DNA of 64,000 bases, taken from assembly GCF_040712315.1 (NCBI RefSeq), contig NC_134018.1:11986835-12050834 (forward strand), given 5' to 3'. The translations under genes and the position numbers were made by a program. The notes beneath the pieces were generated by a model that searched no databases, was not told the DNA's origin, and saw only the letters and a list, made by a program, of their open reading frames with translations. Source of the DNA: Castanea sativa. Taxonomy: Eukaryota; Streptophyta; Magnoliopsida; Fagales; Fagaceae. Of the stretch, positions 47,442-58,381 are shown piece by piece; position 1 is the first letter of the stretch, and every line of letters starts with the position of its first letter.

Positions 47442-48126
47442 TTTTTTTGATAACACCATGATGAAGTATATATGATATAATATTATATACCTCCAAATAA
47501 TGTTTGTAAACGAAATTAGGGATCCAATCCAACTTCCAAGGCAACTTGAAGGTGGCAATGTCAAAAAATATTTTGACACCCTGAACAGAATCTGGAAGCA
47601 AATAATCAGACCAGGACTTGAACCCAATCCTCTCAAGGGCTGCATCACTGATGGATTTGGTCAAGGCCATGGCAGAGCAGCTGAGCACCATAGAGTCAAC
47701 CAAGTCCGGGTACATCTCAGCCATCTTGAACCCAACCATCCCACCATAGCTCAACCCCACCAAGCTGCACCTCTCCACGCCTAGTTTCTTGAGACCCTTT
47801 GCAACACACTCAGCTTGAAACTCCGGTGACCTCTCTGATCTGTCAGTGATTGAACCACCAAAGAAGACTAAATCCGGCACATAAACTTTGAACTTTCTTG
47901 CCAGAGCTAACACTTGGAACTGCCACGTTATAATACCATCAGCCCCAAACCCATGAATCAATACAACAGCTTTATTATTGCTGTTTTTGGATTTGTTTGG
48001 AGTTTCATTAGGGACCCAGAAATTCATTACAGTTCCTGGCTCGATTTCCACAGTTTGGGGTCTCATCCCGACTAGCTTTATTAGCCAACGTAACAATGGC
48101 TTGTACACTGCAAAAATGTTCACCAT
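40869..48126 (-). CDS. alpha/beta-hydrolase fold protein, gene A
   Basis: Plant alpha/beta-hydrolase of the group often annotated as ABHD6-like or monoacylglycerol-lipase-like; the real substrate is unknown. Four exons with GT-AG borders: 48126-47491 (212 codons), 47071-46982 (30 codons), 43012-42945 (68 nt), 41016-40869 (148 nt, ending TAG). Phases join to 313 aa. The oxyanion-type HGF motif is at 58-60, the nucleophile elbow GLSYGG has Ser126, Asp252 lies in WGEND, and His281 in KAGHLVEVE: a complete triad. The N-terminal 25 residues are hydrophobic-basic (MVNIFAVYKPLLRW), as in relatives. Introns 2 (3969 bp) and 3 (1928 bp) are swollen by insertions compared with gene B. A GA-rich run lies just before the ATG. 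The model is intact; substrate assignment would be a guess. Confidence 0.88.
41190..42920. mobile_element. retroelement-like insertion in intron 3 of gene A
   Basis: Intron 3 of gene B is only 149 bp and aligns with both ends of this intron, so about 1.7 kb was added here. Part of it, 41388-41585, looks like a short LTR: it starts TGTTAG, has TATATAAATAG inside and ends ATCAACA. No partner LTR or TSD was found. The ORF 41707-41973 has no recognisable domain. A second TIR-like piece (TTTGGTTCG near 42413) may be included. Confidence 0.5.
43050..44025. mobile_element. possible solo LTR in intron 2 of gene A
   Basis: Absent from the matching place in gene B. It runs from about TGTTAGAGACAT (43068) to TTTCCCAACA (44020), about 950 bp. 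It contains repeated TATCGAGATC words and two direct AGTCACGTA...CGTGC blocks, as often seen in copia-type LTRs. No TSD could be confirmed, so the solo-LTR reading is tentative. Confidence 0.45.
44331..44485. repeat. 79-bp two-copy tandem duplication in intron 2
   Basis: The block ACACAACATCTAATATTTTG to CTTACTTTTATGTG occurs twice in a row, nearly identical, separated by a short TA run. Confidence 0.8.
44481..45375. mobile_element. possible TIR element in intron 2 of gene A
   Basis: The left edge AGGCGAACTCAAAATTTTAG and a right edge ending CCCCCTGGCTTCGCCCTT resemble the GGCGAAGCC-type ends of common plant TIR elements. The interior includes a (TTA)n microsatellite (44880-44921) and no ORF. 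It is missing from gene B. The inverted match is short and no TSD was confirmed. Confidence 0.35.
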
Positions 48127-50141
48127 CTCTCTCTCTCACAATGGAATGAAGAAATCCCCCGCGTATAGAGAGATGTGAATTGTGAGACAATATAGAGGGT
48201 AGTAATTTTCTACTTGACTTATACCTTTTTTTAAAAAAAAAAAAAAAAAAAATTAAAATCAGAGTTGTAAAGTGAATTATGAAATTGAATGGAATTAGAA
48301 TAGAAATTTACTTTTCTTCTGATGCTCGGAACTAGCTAGGAAGAAATATAATAAGCTGACATTTATTGAGTCCATCTGAGTCCGGACGGAGCCATTTATC
48401 GGCCATGGACCATGCCCCTAAATTTAAGTCACAATCGCTCGCCTAGTTAGTTGTTGTTGTCAGTCTTATTATATCCGGCCCCGCATGGCTGGTCGGACCG
48501 GTAACCTGGTGCATCGATTGGGCCAGGTGATCAATGGATCTAAAAAGCATATGACCCGGTCAAAACCGGTGCAACTTGGTGGTTTTTAAGCACCCTGTGT
48601 GACCCAGTTGGGTTTAATTAATTCAGCCAGGTTTGTAAATTATGTAAAATTATATTAATAGATTTACTATATTGACTATTTTATTATTTAAATGTGTAAT
48701 AATATAGTAATTTAAATGAGAAAATTTAAAAAATCCAAGAAAAGCATTATTCCTTGCGCTTTGCCCTATAAATTCACACTTTGTACTTTGTAATTTGTAC
48801 GTATACCATCACTTTTCAGTTTTCAAAATTCTCAAAAATTCATTTAAATTGTTATCCATGAAATTTTCATTTTTTTTTTGTCCAACTACTATTTTTATAA
48901 TAATAATACTATAAGAAAAATTAATCATTAATGGTGATTTTTTTAAAGGTTTATTAATTATGATTATATGGTTTTCTCACTTAATAACTTATTTAGCACA
49001 AAAATTCAAGAAAATTATATTGGATTCCTCGATTTTTTGTAGTGTAGTAAATAGTTATACCACAAACTAGAAAAATTCGATACAAATGACAAAAAATTAG
49101 ATTCCAATTTGAGGTCTAATTAATTTTTTTCTAACCTCTTTCCTTACATATATACATATATATATATATATTATTTTTGTATAAGCTAGATGTCTATTTA
49201 GATAAGTTTTGGCATTTTATATATATATGATTGTTCATCGTTACTTTGGTCCTTATTGACCAACAAAATGAATCTATTTAATCTAGTCGGGCATTAAAGT
49301 GGTTGGATGGATCTATCTGTGAATTTGCGAGATACCATCACCAGGTCTAGGATGCACCAAGCAAAGGCCCCCAGTCCATGAATTTAATGGGCTAACCCTG
49401 CCCTACATGGGTGGATAGCAATCACAATTCACAAACAATTGGGTATTAAAACTAGGGAAATGCTAACAAATGTCTTTAGAACATTATTTAATAATCTATT
49501 TAAATAAAGTTTTTATGGGGAAAGAAAGAAAAATAATTAATTTTTTAACAATTTTTTTTATTTTTCATAAAAGTGATATCAAAATTTTCCTAAAATGGAT
49601 TGTTAACCGGTGCCCTAAGGACATTCATTAGCATGATCCTTAAAACTAACTATAGTATAGATTGCAAACACCAGATTTTTTTTAAAACAATTTTTATCAA
49701 AATAGAAAAGGGAATTTGGAATTTGGGCTTGGGCTTGGGCTACTCCAGTATTTTCTATGAATGTCCATCTTGAATTAGGATCTTTTCTTTTTCTTTTTCT
49801 TTTTTGAGAAAGAGGATCTTTTTAATTTGTAAGTGAAATCTTGGCTTGCGATTTAAAATACCGATTTATTATTTCATAATCACGGAGTTGATATATCAAC
49901 TAATCAAGAGTTCCGTTGAGATTTTTTATGATAATTAATGTTTTATTAATATAATACTATTTTTTTTGTATTTTCTAAATTATTGTTTATATATAGTTTT
50001 ATATAATTACATATAATATATGTATATTAATGTATACATAAAACAACATAAGGCCCATTTTATTGAACTTGCTTTCAACCGGTGTCATCTCATTGTATCC
50101 AAAATCTTTGATTAATAACTTGTTCGTATGGTATAAAGAAA
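48127..50141. other. upstream region of gene A and flank of the lost third copy
   Basis: The first few hundred bp contain the gene A promoter; the region matching gene B's TATATA here reads CTATACGCGGGG, with no obvious TATA box. 48900-49760 repeats the 3' flank of gene A. No gene is supported. Confidence 0.5.
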
Positions 50142-50210
50142 ACATACCTCTTCAAATTGTTGACAAATTTCCATGTTGAAAAAGTTGTCACCCTCTCCCC
50201 ACAAGAGATC
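50142..50210 (-). pseudogene. exon 3 relic of a third alpha/beta-hydrolase copy
   Basis: On the - strand it reads DLLWGEGDNFFNMEICQQFEE, matching exon 3 of genes A and B (VHLLWGENDTIFNKEVVNNL), followed by GTATGT as in gene B. The catalytic Asp is kept, but the start of the exon and its AG acceptor are altered. Intronic sequence on both sides also matches (50041-50141 and 50211-50458, continuing at 54475 and 60340). Exons 1, 2 and 4 of this copy were not found. Confidence 0.7.
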
Positions 50211-50761
50211 AACAACAACAACATACCTCATTAATTAAACAAATGTGTTAATACTAGTATATTCTTATTTTTACTCTGTCCTCACTCCTCAAAGTCAAAA
50301 GTGCAAAGCTAATGAAAGAAGAAATGTCAAAAACGTTTATTTTAATAAACACCTAATTGTTGTTGCCTTCTTATTATGTGTAACAGTATGGACAAAAACA
50401 AGATATATCAATATATAATATTTTGATTGTGACAAATAGATGTTTCCTCTTAATTATTTAATAGCGAAAACACTATTTTGGTCCCTACATTTTGAGGCTA
50501 TAATCAATTTGGTCCCTACATTTTGATAACAGTCAATTTGGTCCCTACAATTTTCAACTTACACTCAATTAAGTCTTTACCATTAACTAACTAACAGAAA
50601 ATGCTTACGTGGCAAATAGTTTATACAATTGGCATGTTTAATATTAAAATATATTAAATTATATGCTAATGTGTCTAAATTTGAGTGGTTAATATGGCCA
50701 CATCAACGCTTAAATAGGAAAAAAAAAAAAAAAAAAACACATCAGCTTTTAATATAATATA

Positions 50762-51790
50762 GGCGTAAATGCACTTTTAATTCTTACATTTTGACGTTTT
50801 TCCATTTTAGTCCCTACATTTTATTTTTACCACTTTTAGTTCCTAAACCAGTTTAGACTTGTTATTTTCGTCCTTTTCGTCAATCAATCGACAGAAATTA
50901 CTAAAGTGGCAGCCGGAGACATTAAAATATTATTAAAAATGCCACGTCAGCATTTTTATTTTATTTTAATAATTTGTCAATTTTAACTAAAAAAAAAACA
51001 AAATTAAAAACAATAAAATCAAATGCCTACGAACACAATAACACAAACCCAACCCAGAAAATCAAAGAACACAAACCCAACAAATCCAGAAAATCAAATG
51101 CCTATGAACACAATAACACAAACCCAAAAAATCAAAGAACACAAACCCAACAAACCCAATAAATCAAAGAGCACAAACCCAGAAAATCAAACCTAAGAAC
51201 ACGAATCAAATGCCGAGGAAACCTAGAACACAAAGATCACAAACCCAAACCCAAACCCAACCCTCAATCTCTAACAAACCCAAAACACCACATGCCCCAT
51301 TTGATTGCCCAACTCCGACCACCTCTTCCTCCACTCACCGCCGACCCAAGCCACCGATACTTTTCTCCTTTTCATTTTTCTTTCTTTCTTCCTCCACTCC
51401 TCACCGGCCCAACTCCCCTGCCCCAACATTGACACATATCGCCCTCGCCACCGACCCAAGCCCCAAGCCCCAAGCTAACCGAGTCTAACCCATCTCGCCC
51501 TCTCTTCTGAGCTCAACCCCAACCACCCCAGTCGGTCTCAACCCACCCCACCCCACCCCGATCTCAACCCACCCAACCCATCTAACCCAGACCAACCTTA
51601 ACCCACCCCGATCTCAAACCCACCCAACCCAGCCAATCTCAACACATCCACCAAACTCCGATCTCAACCCATCCACCCCACCCTGATCTCAACCCATTCA
51701 CCCCACCCCGATCTCAACCTCAACCCACCCCACCTCGATCTCAACCCACCACAGCCACTACACCACCAGGTACCACGAGTGAGAAATGCG

Positions 51791-51859
<69 letters not shown>

Positions 51860-52214
51860 AATGAGAAAGTGAGACAGATGAGAGAGAGAAGAAAAACTAA
51901 TTTAAGAAAATGAGATGAAGAGAAAATACCAGAGAGAGTTTTTAATCTTAATTTTAGTAATTTTATTTTATTTCTGTTTTTTATTTAATTAAAATTGACA
52001 AATTATTAAAAAAATTTAAAAATACTGACGTGGCATTTTTAATAATATTTTAATGTCTCCAACTGCCACCTCAGCAATTTTCGTCGGTTGACTGATGAAA
52101 AGGACAAAAATAACAGGCGTAAATTGGTTTAGGGACTAAAAGTAGTAAAAATAAAATGTAGGAACTAAAATAAAAAAAATGTCAAAATGTAGGGACTAAA
52201 AGTGTATTTACGCC
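50762..52214. mobile_element. nested Mutator-like TIR element with GGCGTAAAT ends
   Basis: Inverted repeats of about 260 bp start GGCGTAAATGCACTTTTA (left) and GGCGTAAATACACTTTTA (right, reverse-complemented), with matching CCACGTCAG and CTAAA.TGG blocks. The flanks TATAATATA (50753-50761) and TACAATATA (52215-52223) agree at 8 of 9 bases. Its centre holds AACACAAACCCA direct repeats, a CAACCCACCC-rich tract (51490-51760) and a (GA)n run. ORFs in it (50974-51488) are low-complexity and not convincing genes. Confidence 0.75.
51795..51855. repeat. (GA)n microsatellite
   Basis: About 30 uninterrupted GA units in the centre of the nested TIR element. Confidence 0.95.
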
Positions 52215-52221
52215 TACAATA

Positions 52222-52252
<31 letters not shown>

Positions 52253-52345
52253 TGGTACCAATTTTTTTCCTCTTCTTTATTTTTTTCTTTTTCTTTTGGA
52301 AACCCACAACTTCACAAAAACTGAAAAACACGTATGAATCTTTGG

Positions 52346-52973
52346 GGCCAAAATGGGCAATTAGCCATAGTTATTGAAGAATATAGTTAGTAGGCACTGT
52401 TTGGAAAGTAAATATAATACTAACATCTCGACTCTTAGAGAGTCAATTTTGGAGGCCAAAATCGAGTCTTAAAGACTCGATTTTCATAGTCTATCACGTC
52501 TGATGTGGCATTTTATCCACGTGGACTCCACTTGAAAATCGAGTATTTGACACTCGATTTATATGTTTCACTTTGTTTTTTCTTATTTTCCTTCTCCTTC
52601 TTTTTTCATCGGTGCATTTGATCTGCTTCCTGCACAAGCTCAGCCACCACAGCCCATCACCGTCGACCTAGCAACGCAACCCAGGCTGCGCGACCCAGTG
52701 TTTGGGATTTCTTAAAATTTTTTTTTTTGGGGAGAGAGTTGAAATTTTTTTGGTTTGTAAATCGAGTCTATAAGACTTGATTTCCAGGTGGACACCACGT
52801 GAATAAAATGACACGTCAGACATGATAGACCATGAAAATCGAGTCTTTGAGACTTAATTTTGGCCCCCAAAATTGACTCTCTTAGACTCGAGATGTTAGT
52901 ATTATATTTACTTTCAAAGCAGTGCCTACTAACTATATTCTTCAGCAACTATGGCTAATTGCCCATTTTGGCC
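52346..52973. mobile_element. nested TIR element with GGCCAAAATGGGCAATTAGC ends
   Basis: A 628-bp element whose two halves are inverted copies for over 200 bp. Left GGCCAAAATGGGCAATTAGC equals the reverse-complemented right end exactly. Subterminal AAATCGAGTCTT/AAGACTCGATTT words recur in both arms. The flanks AATCTTTGG and AATTTTTTG agree at 7 of 9 bases, compatible with a worn 9-bp TSD. No ORF. Confidence 0.75.
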
Positions 52974-53153
52974 AATTTTTTGTTTTGTTTTGTTTTTTTC
53001 ATCTCTCTCAGTGGTTAATCTTTTGTTCTAAACCCAGATCCACCAAGCCACTCCCCTTCATCTCCATTGAATCAACCACATTTTCTTCCACCATTCTCTG
53101 ATCAAAATCTCTCACTTTTTCTCTTACAAAGATCCATCCCTTTTCTGTTAAAG

Positions 53154-53345
53154 CTGATATTTGTGAAAGTCCGAACCTTCAAATACCATCTATTTGGAGG
53201 TGGAAAGCTCCGATACGATTGACAACGTGAAGGCCAAGATCCAAGATGAAGAAGTCATCCCCCCAATCAACAGCATTTAATCTTCGGCAGAAAGCAATCG
53301 GAATGTACTCTTGCCGATCACAACATCTAGAACAAGTTCATACAC
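53154..53345 (+). pseudogene. broken ubiquitin copy inside the TIR element
   Basis: The translation shows IFVKV at the start, then after a one-base shift [20 protein letters not shown], then after another shift [10 protein letters not shown] and TLADHNI followed by a stop. These are the ubiquitin blocks [33 protein letters not shown] and TLADYNI in the right order and spacing. The C-terminal LRLRGG region is not readable. At least two frameshifts and a stop make it non-coding. Its place within a TIR element without transposase suggests gene-fragment capture by the transposon. Confidence 0.82.
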
Positions 53346-54000
53346 AATGCGGCAACGATGTGAGGCTAGATCCTTACGGGTCAGGCTTGAGACGAGGAAA
53401 TCCGGATTAGAGGATTTGCGGTCAATCTTTGGCCATGGTTCGGGCTCCGTGGTAGATCTGTGGTGTTTGGCGGTTGGGTTTTGGTGAACACTGAATATGG
53501 GTTTAGTAAATCTGGGTTTGAGTTTAGTTTGAATTTGGAGATTTTGGCTAAAATTTATAGAATTTATTTTGATCTTTCTTGTTTGATGGTATAACATTCA
53601 CTGTGATTGAAAGCCAAATAGAAGGCTAGAATTTAGAAACAATGTGATTTGTGTTGATTTGAAATTGTTGGACTATATTAGTGTTTGATTATCTAGAAAT
53701 TGCAAGAAAAGAATTAGAATGAAATTCTATTTGGTTAGCAAGAAATTGCAAGAAACCAAAATAATAATATTCAGAAAATAAAAACGAAATTCTGTAGACC
53801 CATTTGAACTTCTGCACTGCAATAGATCCATGGTTGAACCACAATGTGAGAAGGCGAAGTATATCCTGTAAAATAACATCAACACCTTTAGCATTTGCTG
53901 CACATGCTGTTGAATGAAAATATAAAAATACATCACTGCGGTATTGAATTGAAAGATTGTAAGAATACTGAAAGAGGAAATAAAGAAAAGAAAAAAATTG
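53346..54000. other. interior of the Pack-MULE-like element, unidentified
   Basis: Non-repeated sequence between the ubiquitin relic and the right inverted repeat. - strand ORFs (53277-53597, 53689-54006) have no recognisable domain. It may be captured host DNA from another locus. Confidence 0.4.
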
Positions 54001-54287
54001 GCACAAAAAAAATTATTATTAAAAGCTGATGTGGTATTTTATTTTTTTCATTTAAGTGCTCACGTGGCCATATCAGCCGCTCAAATTTAGACCCATCAGT
54101 ATCTAATTTAATATTTTAATATTAGGCATGTCAACTGTACAAATTATTTGTCATGTATTTGCCATGTAAGTATTTTTGTTAGTGAGTTAACGTAATGACT
54201 AAATTAAGTGTAAGGTGAAAATAGTAGGAACTAAATTGACTGCTACCAAAATGTAAGGACCAAATTGATTGTGACCTCAAAATATAG

Positions 54288-54443
54288 GAGTAATTCTTAC
54301 GTAGTCTCAGAGTACGGAGAATGGTGCTCCCTTCTCTCACATTCATGGTGGAGTCCGCTCGTTAAATTCATGGTGGGGTCTACCATGAATGTGAGAGGAG
54401 GAAGCACCATTTCACTATACTCCGGGACTACCTAAGAATTTTC
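54288..54443. mobile_element. 156-bp MITE nested in the right inverted repeat
   Basis: Ends GAGTAATTCTTACGTAGTC and reverse-complemented GAAAATTCTTAGGTAGTC; the two arms match nearly throughout (CACATTCATGG in both). CAAAATATAG flanks both sides (54278-54287 and 54444-54453), an exact 10-bp duplication, so it is a Mutator-type MITE. It interrupts the otherwise continuous right TIR of the host element. Confidence 0.85.
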
Positions 54444-54474
54444 CAAAATATAGAACAAAAATAATATTTTCGCC

Positions 54475-54798
54475 TTAATTATTCCATAATCTCATGCCAA
54501 GTTGAAATAGTTTCTCTTTTAATTTTACATTCGAATTTTAATCAACCGATGGGCATATTACTAATTAGGCTTAGTGTTAGATGTATACGAGGCTTGTTAA
54601 CACGTGTTAGATAGGAGGGAGAGGCATGATTTGTGGAGTAGTTCCATATGCATTAAATTCCATGAGAGGACCAACTTGTTTGAAAAATAGACATCCACGA
54701 TCTCTTTTGCAACATTTTTATATATATTATTGATGTAACAAATTCTTTTTAGTTTTTTTTCTGAGTCCACTACTAACATCACATTTTTACTTACCAAT
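54475..54798. other. remnant of third hydrolase copy (intronic sequence)
   Basis: 54475-54690 matches gene B intron 2 sequence near 61996-62250 (shared CACGTGTTAGATA.GGAGGGAGAG and ACATGATTTGTGGAGT-like words). No coding sequence. The copia element sits at its right edge. Confidence 0.65.
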
Positions 54799-55343
54799 TG
54801 ATGAAAAACTCAGAAACGAGTAAATTGAGTTTTGAAGATTAACACCAACTAAATCAACGAAGAAATGCAAATCACAGAGAAAGGAAAGCTCGAGAAAATG
54901 AAAGAAAGAGCAAGAAAGTAAGAGAAAGATAGAATGAGAAATAGAGAGAGAAATGAATGGAAGACTTGTATTCAATTTCAATCTTTCTACATAATGATAC
55001 ACTCATGCCCATAGGGCTGTTTATATACTACAAGAATCTATGACTAATTGCTTAATTTAACAACCCAAAATATCTGTAACTAAACCCCAAAAATATCTAG
55101 AACTAAGTCCCTATAAATTAGGAAATTTGTTAAGGCTAGCTAACAGAATTTCGCACCCAAACTCAGTGGATATTGAAACAAAGTGAAGCGCATCGTTTAA
55201 TTAAGTTTTGATGAAGTCAGTCACTTAAATAAAACGGTGCGTTTGGCTCTTTAATGAAACAATGCGTTTAGTTTAATCAATACGCAGTCGTTTAGCCTTC
55301 ATCTTCAACATCTTGTTCAGATTGCTTCTTCCTTACTTCAACA
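54799..55343 (-). repeat. 3' LTR of copia element
   Basis: 545 bp, the partner of 59733-60274. A - strand ORF in it (54787-55002) also appears in the other LTR and is not a gene. Confidence 0.9.
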
Positions 55344-57304
55344 TCCCCCCTCAAATTGATGGGGGAAGAATCTACCAGAAGTTTGGATCGATGAAGAAGG
55401 AACGAAGGAGTAGGAAAGGACTTAGTAAAGATATCTATTAAATTGTCATGGCCTGAAACAAAACCAATCTGCAATTGCTTTCGAAGAACTTTCTCACGAG
55501 TGAAGTGATAATCAACTTCAAGATGTTTGGTGCAAGAATGAAAAATTGGATTAGTGGAAAAAGCAATAGTCGAGACATTATCACACCAAATGACAGGAAT
55601 ATGAGTGAGAAAAATGCGAAGGTCCTTGAACAAATTACGAAGCCAAGCCAATTCAGCTGCCATAGTAGCTAAGGCACGATACTCTGCCTCTGTTGAAGAA
55701 CGAGATACAGTGCTCTGCTTCTTAGCAGACCAGGAAATAAGATTAGGCCCAAGAAACACAAGCAACCTTGTTGTAGACCTTTGATCTGTAGGATCCCCAG
55801 CCCAATCTGCGTCTGAAAACGTGGAAAGGGTCAAAGGCCCTGGGGTAAAAGAAAGCCCAAAATTTAAAGTGCCTCTGATATAATGAAGGACCCTCTTAGC
55901 AGCTTCAAAATAAGTAGTGGTAGGATGACTCATGAACTGGCACAATTGATGGACACTGAAGGTAATATCCGGACAAGTAAAGATCAGATATTGAAGAGTG
56001 CCCACCATGCACCTATATTGAGTTGGATCAGAAAGAAGAACACCATCATGAGGAACCAAATGAGTGGAAGGACATGAGGGAGTCCTGGTAGGCTTGGAAT
56101 TTTCCATATTAAATCTATGAAGCACATCAGAAGCATGCTTAGTCTGTGTCAGAGTGAGATCATAAATGGATTTAGTAATTTGAATGCCCAAGAAATAGTT
56201 AAGAGGCCCCTAATCCTTGAATTCAAATACTTGATCAAGAGCTGCAATCAAATTATGAATTTGGGTGGAATCATTCCCAATAACTATGATGTCATCCACA
56301 TATAAAAGGAGATAGATGATAGTGTGAGCTGAGCAAAAAACAAACAAGGAGCTGTCAGCCATGGAGGCAGTGAAGCCTAGATGAAGCAAGTGAAAGGCAA
56401 ATTGTTCAAACCAAGCCCTTGGTGCTTGTTTGAGACCATAGAGAGATTTGTGAAGCTTGCATACATAATCTGGATAAATAGGATCCACATTACCAGGGGG
56501 TTGATGCATATATACCTCTTCTTTGAGAAAGCCATGAAGAAACGCATTAGACACATCCAGCTGTCTCAACTCCCACTTACAACTCACAGTAATAGCCAAA
56601 ACCAACCTCACTGTTGCAAGCTTAACCACAGGACTGAAGGTTTCATGAAAGTCCACACTAGCCTGTTGATGGAATCCTTTAGCTACAAGCCTGGCCTTGT
56701 ACCTAGAGATGGAACCATCACTGTTCAATTTAAGCTTGAACACCCATTTGCAGCCAACCAAGTTAACATGTGGAGGAGCTGGAACAAGAGACCAGGTCTG
56801 CTGTCTCTGAAGGGCCTGAAACTCTGCAGCCATTGCCTCACACCACCTAGGATACTTCGAAGCAATTTTATAAGAAGGTGGTTCTATAAAGGTATAATCA
56901 ATGGTTGCCTTATAACAAAGCTTAGGATTAGGTTTGGTAATGCCACTTTTGGACCTAGTTTGTATAGGGTGGGAATTAAAGGCAAGGATAGGTAAAGGAA
57001 TAGGTGGAGGTGAGTCATGGTGAGAAAGAGGTAAAGAAACAAAATCAGTAAGGGTGGAAATAGGCAAAGGGATAGTGGCAGTGACTAGGGTAGGTAATGA
57101 AGAATGTGTAGCATTGGGTGGAGAAGAGAGAGGAGCAGGAGTGGTATTAGGTAAGAATGAGGAATCTGTAGCAGATGAAGATGTGCTAGAAGTAAAATGT
57201 GAAAGACTAGAGGAATGAGATGGATAGGACCAAGTAATGATGACTGATTGGTAGAGTGTAGGTACAATTGATTGGACAACCAAGTAGGAACAATGGAAGT
57301 ACAA
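55292..57304 (-). pseudogene. pol: copia reverse transcriptase and RNase H
   Basis: One frame runs from 57304 to 55292 broken by a single TAG (56207-56209 area) just after the RT core. RT blocks: WVFKLKLNSDGSISRYKARL, FSPVVKLATVRLVLAI, the YGLKQAPRAWFE motif and the active site YVDDI. After the stop come YFLGIQI-adjacent sequence and RNase H with ADWAGDPTDQRSTT, SWSAKKQSTVSRSSTEAEYR and ALATMAAELAWL. All are signature copia motifs. Enzyme residues appear kept, but the stop separates RT from RNase H. The + strand ORFs here are shadows. Confidence 0.88.
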
Positions 57305-58129
57305 GTATTGATGGACACAAATTGAACAGGTAAGGCAGAAGGGAACTTGGATTCATTAAAAACCACATGTCTAGAAGTGTATACACGGTTTGTGTGAGGA
57401 TCAAGACAAAGGTAACCCTTAGACTGAGAAGGATAGCCTATGAAGATACACTCCTTAGTCCTAGGTTCAAGTTTATGAGCTGTGTAAGGTCTCAGATTGG
57501 GATAACAGGTACACCCAAAGATTTTAAGATGAGTAAGGTCAAGGTAGGAAGAATAAAGGGTAAACCAAGGAGATTTCCAAGAAAGAACAGAGGTAGGAAG
57601 CAAAATTTATCAAGGTAACAGCAATTTGAGCTGCAAAAGACCAAAATGAGTAGTCTAAAGAAGCCCGAGACAATAGTGCAATAATAGTTTCTATGATATG
57701 CTTGTGTTTCCTCTCAACAACTCCATTTTGTTGAGGGGTATGAGGGCAAGAGATCTGATGAGAAATACCATGATTAGCCAAATAAGATTTGAATTCATTG
57801 GAAGTAAATTCACCCCCTCCATCAATTCTAAAAGTTTTAATTTTCAAAATAAATTGAGTGGCAACCATAGCATTGAACTGAACAAACTTATCAAAAGCTT
57901 CTGATTTGGACTTTAGCAGATAAATCCAACTAAACCTAGAGTAGTGATCAACAAACAAGATATAATATTTAAAACCATTGACAGAAAGAGTAGGAGCAGG
58001 ACCCCACAAGTCAGAATGCACAAGTTCAAAAGGAGCAGAAGCTTTAAATTGAGAGTTTGGAAAAGAAATATTGTGCATTTTACCATATAAGCAATGAGTA
58101 CAATTTTGAGGCACAAGATCAATTGACAT
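57085..58129 (-). pseudogene. copia integrase
   Basis: 58129-57539 holds the integrase core: HSDLWGPAP (first Asp), a second Asp in RIDGGGEFTS, and Glu in NGVVERKHKHI, the D-D-E set. A frameshift near 57600 moves the reading to 57603-57085, with the usual LKIFGCTCYPNLRPY, KLEPRTKECIFIGYP and GYLCLDPHTNRVYTSRHVVFNE blocks. Another frameshift separates it from RT. Confidence 0.85.
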
Positions 58130-58381
58130 TATTCTCTACAAACTTAACATTTGGAAACAAACAATGGAGGGCTTGATCATTGGGATGACCAAGTCTCATA
58201 CGCCAGAGTGTTTTATTGAAATTAGAATGCGTAGAAACATTATTACATATCCTATGTAATGAGAGAAGCTGAAAAGCATGATGAGGATAGATGGGGTAAA
58301 CTCCATCTTCTCTCTTGCCCTAGTAGAGAATTTTCCTATGTCCAAGGCCTGGATGGAAAGAATATTTTCATCAAAATAGCG

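Larger units (their letters stand above)
50459..54474. mobile_element. Mutator-like TIR element carrying a ubiquitin fragment (Pack-MULE-like)
   Basis: The two ends are inverted repeats of about 300 bp: the outer left AGCGAAAACACTATTTTGG corresponds to reverse-complemented right GGCGAAAATATTATTTTTG, and both continue with CCTCAAAAT.TAGG-type words and matching AGCTGATGTG blocks. TTAATTATT flanks both sides (50450-50458 and 54475-54483), an exact 9-bp TSD as made by Mutator-like transposases. The matching sequence upstream of gene B exon 3 (TCTTAATTATTCCATAATC, near 61991) is the empty site. It has no transposase. Inside are a broken ubiquitin copy and three nested TIR elements; without them it would be about 1.75 kb. 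Confidence 0.82.

Noticed and set aside
47326..47490. C-terminal extension of gene A exon 1 (YNIISYILHH...)
   Set aside because: It is intron 1 read through. A GT donor follows codon 212, and gene B has the same donor and downstream exons.
51210..51488. 92-aa Pro/Ser/Thr-rich ORF
   Set aside because: Low-complexity translation of C-rich repeats inside a non-autonomous TIR element; no start context or domain.
55475..57618. Several + strand ORFs of 62-204 aa
   Set aside because: Shadows of copia pol on the - strand.
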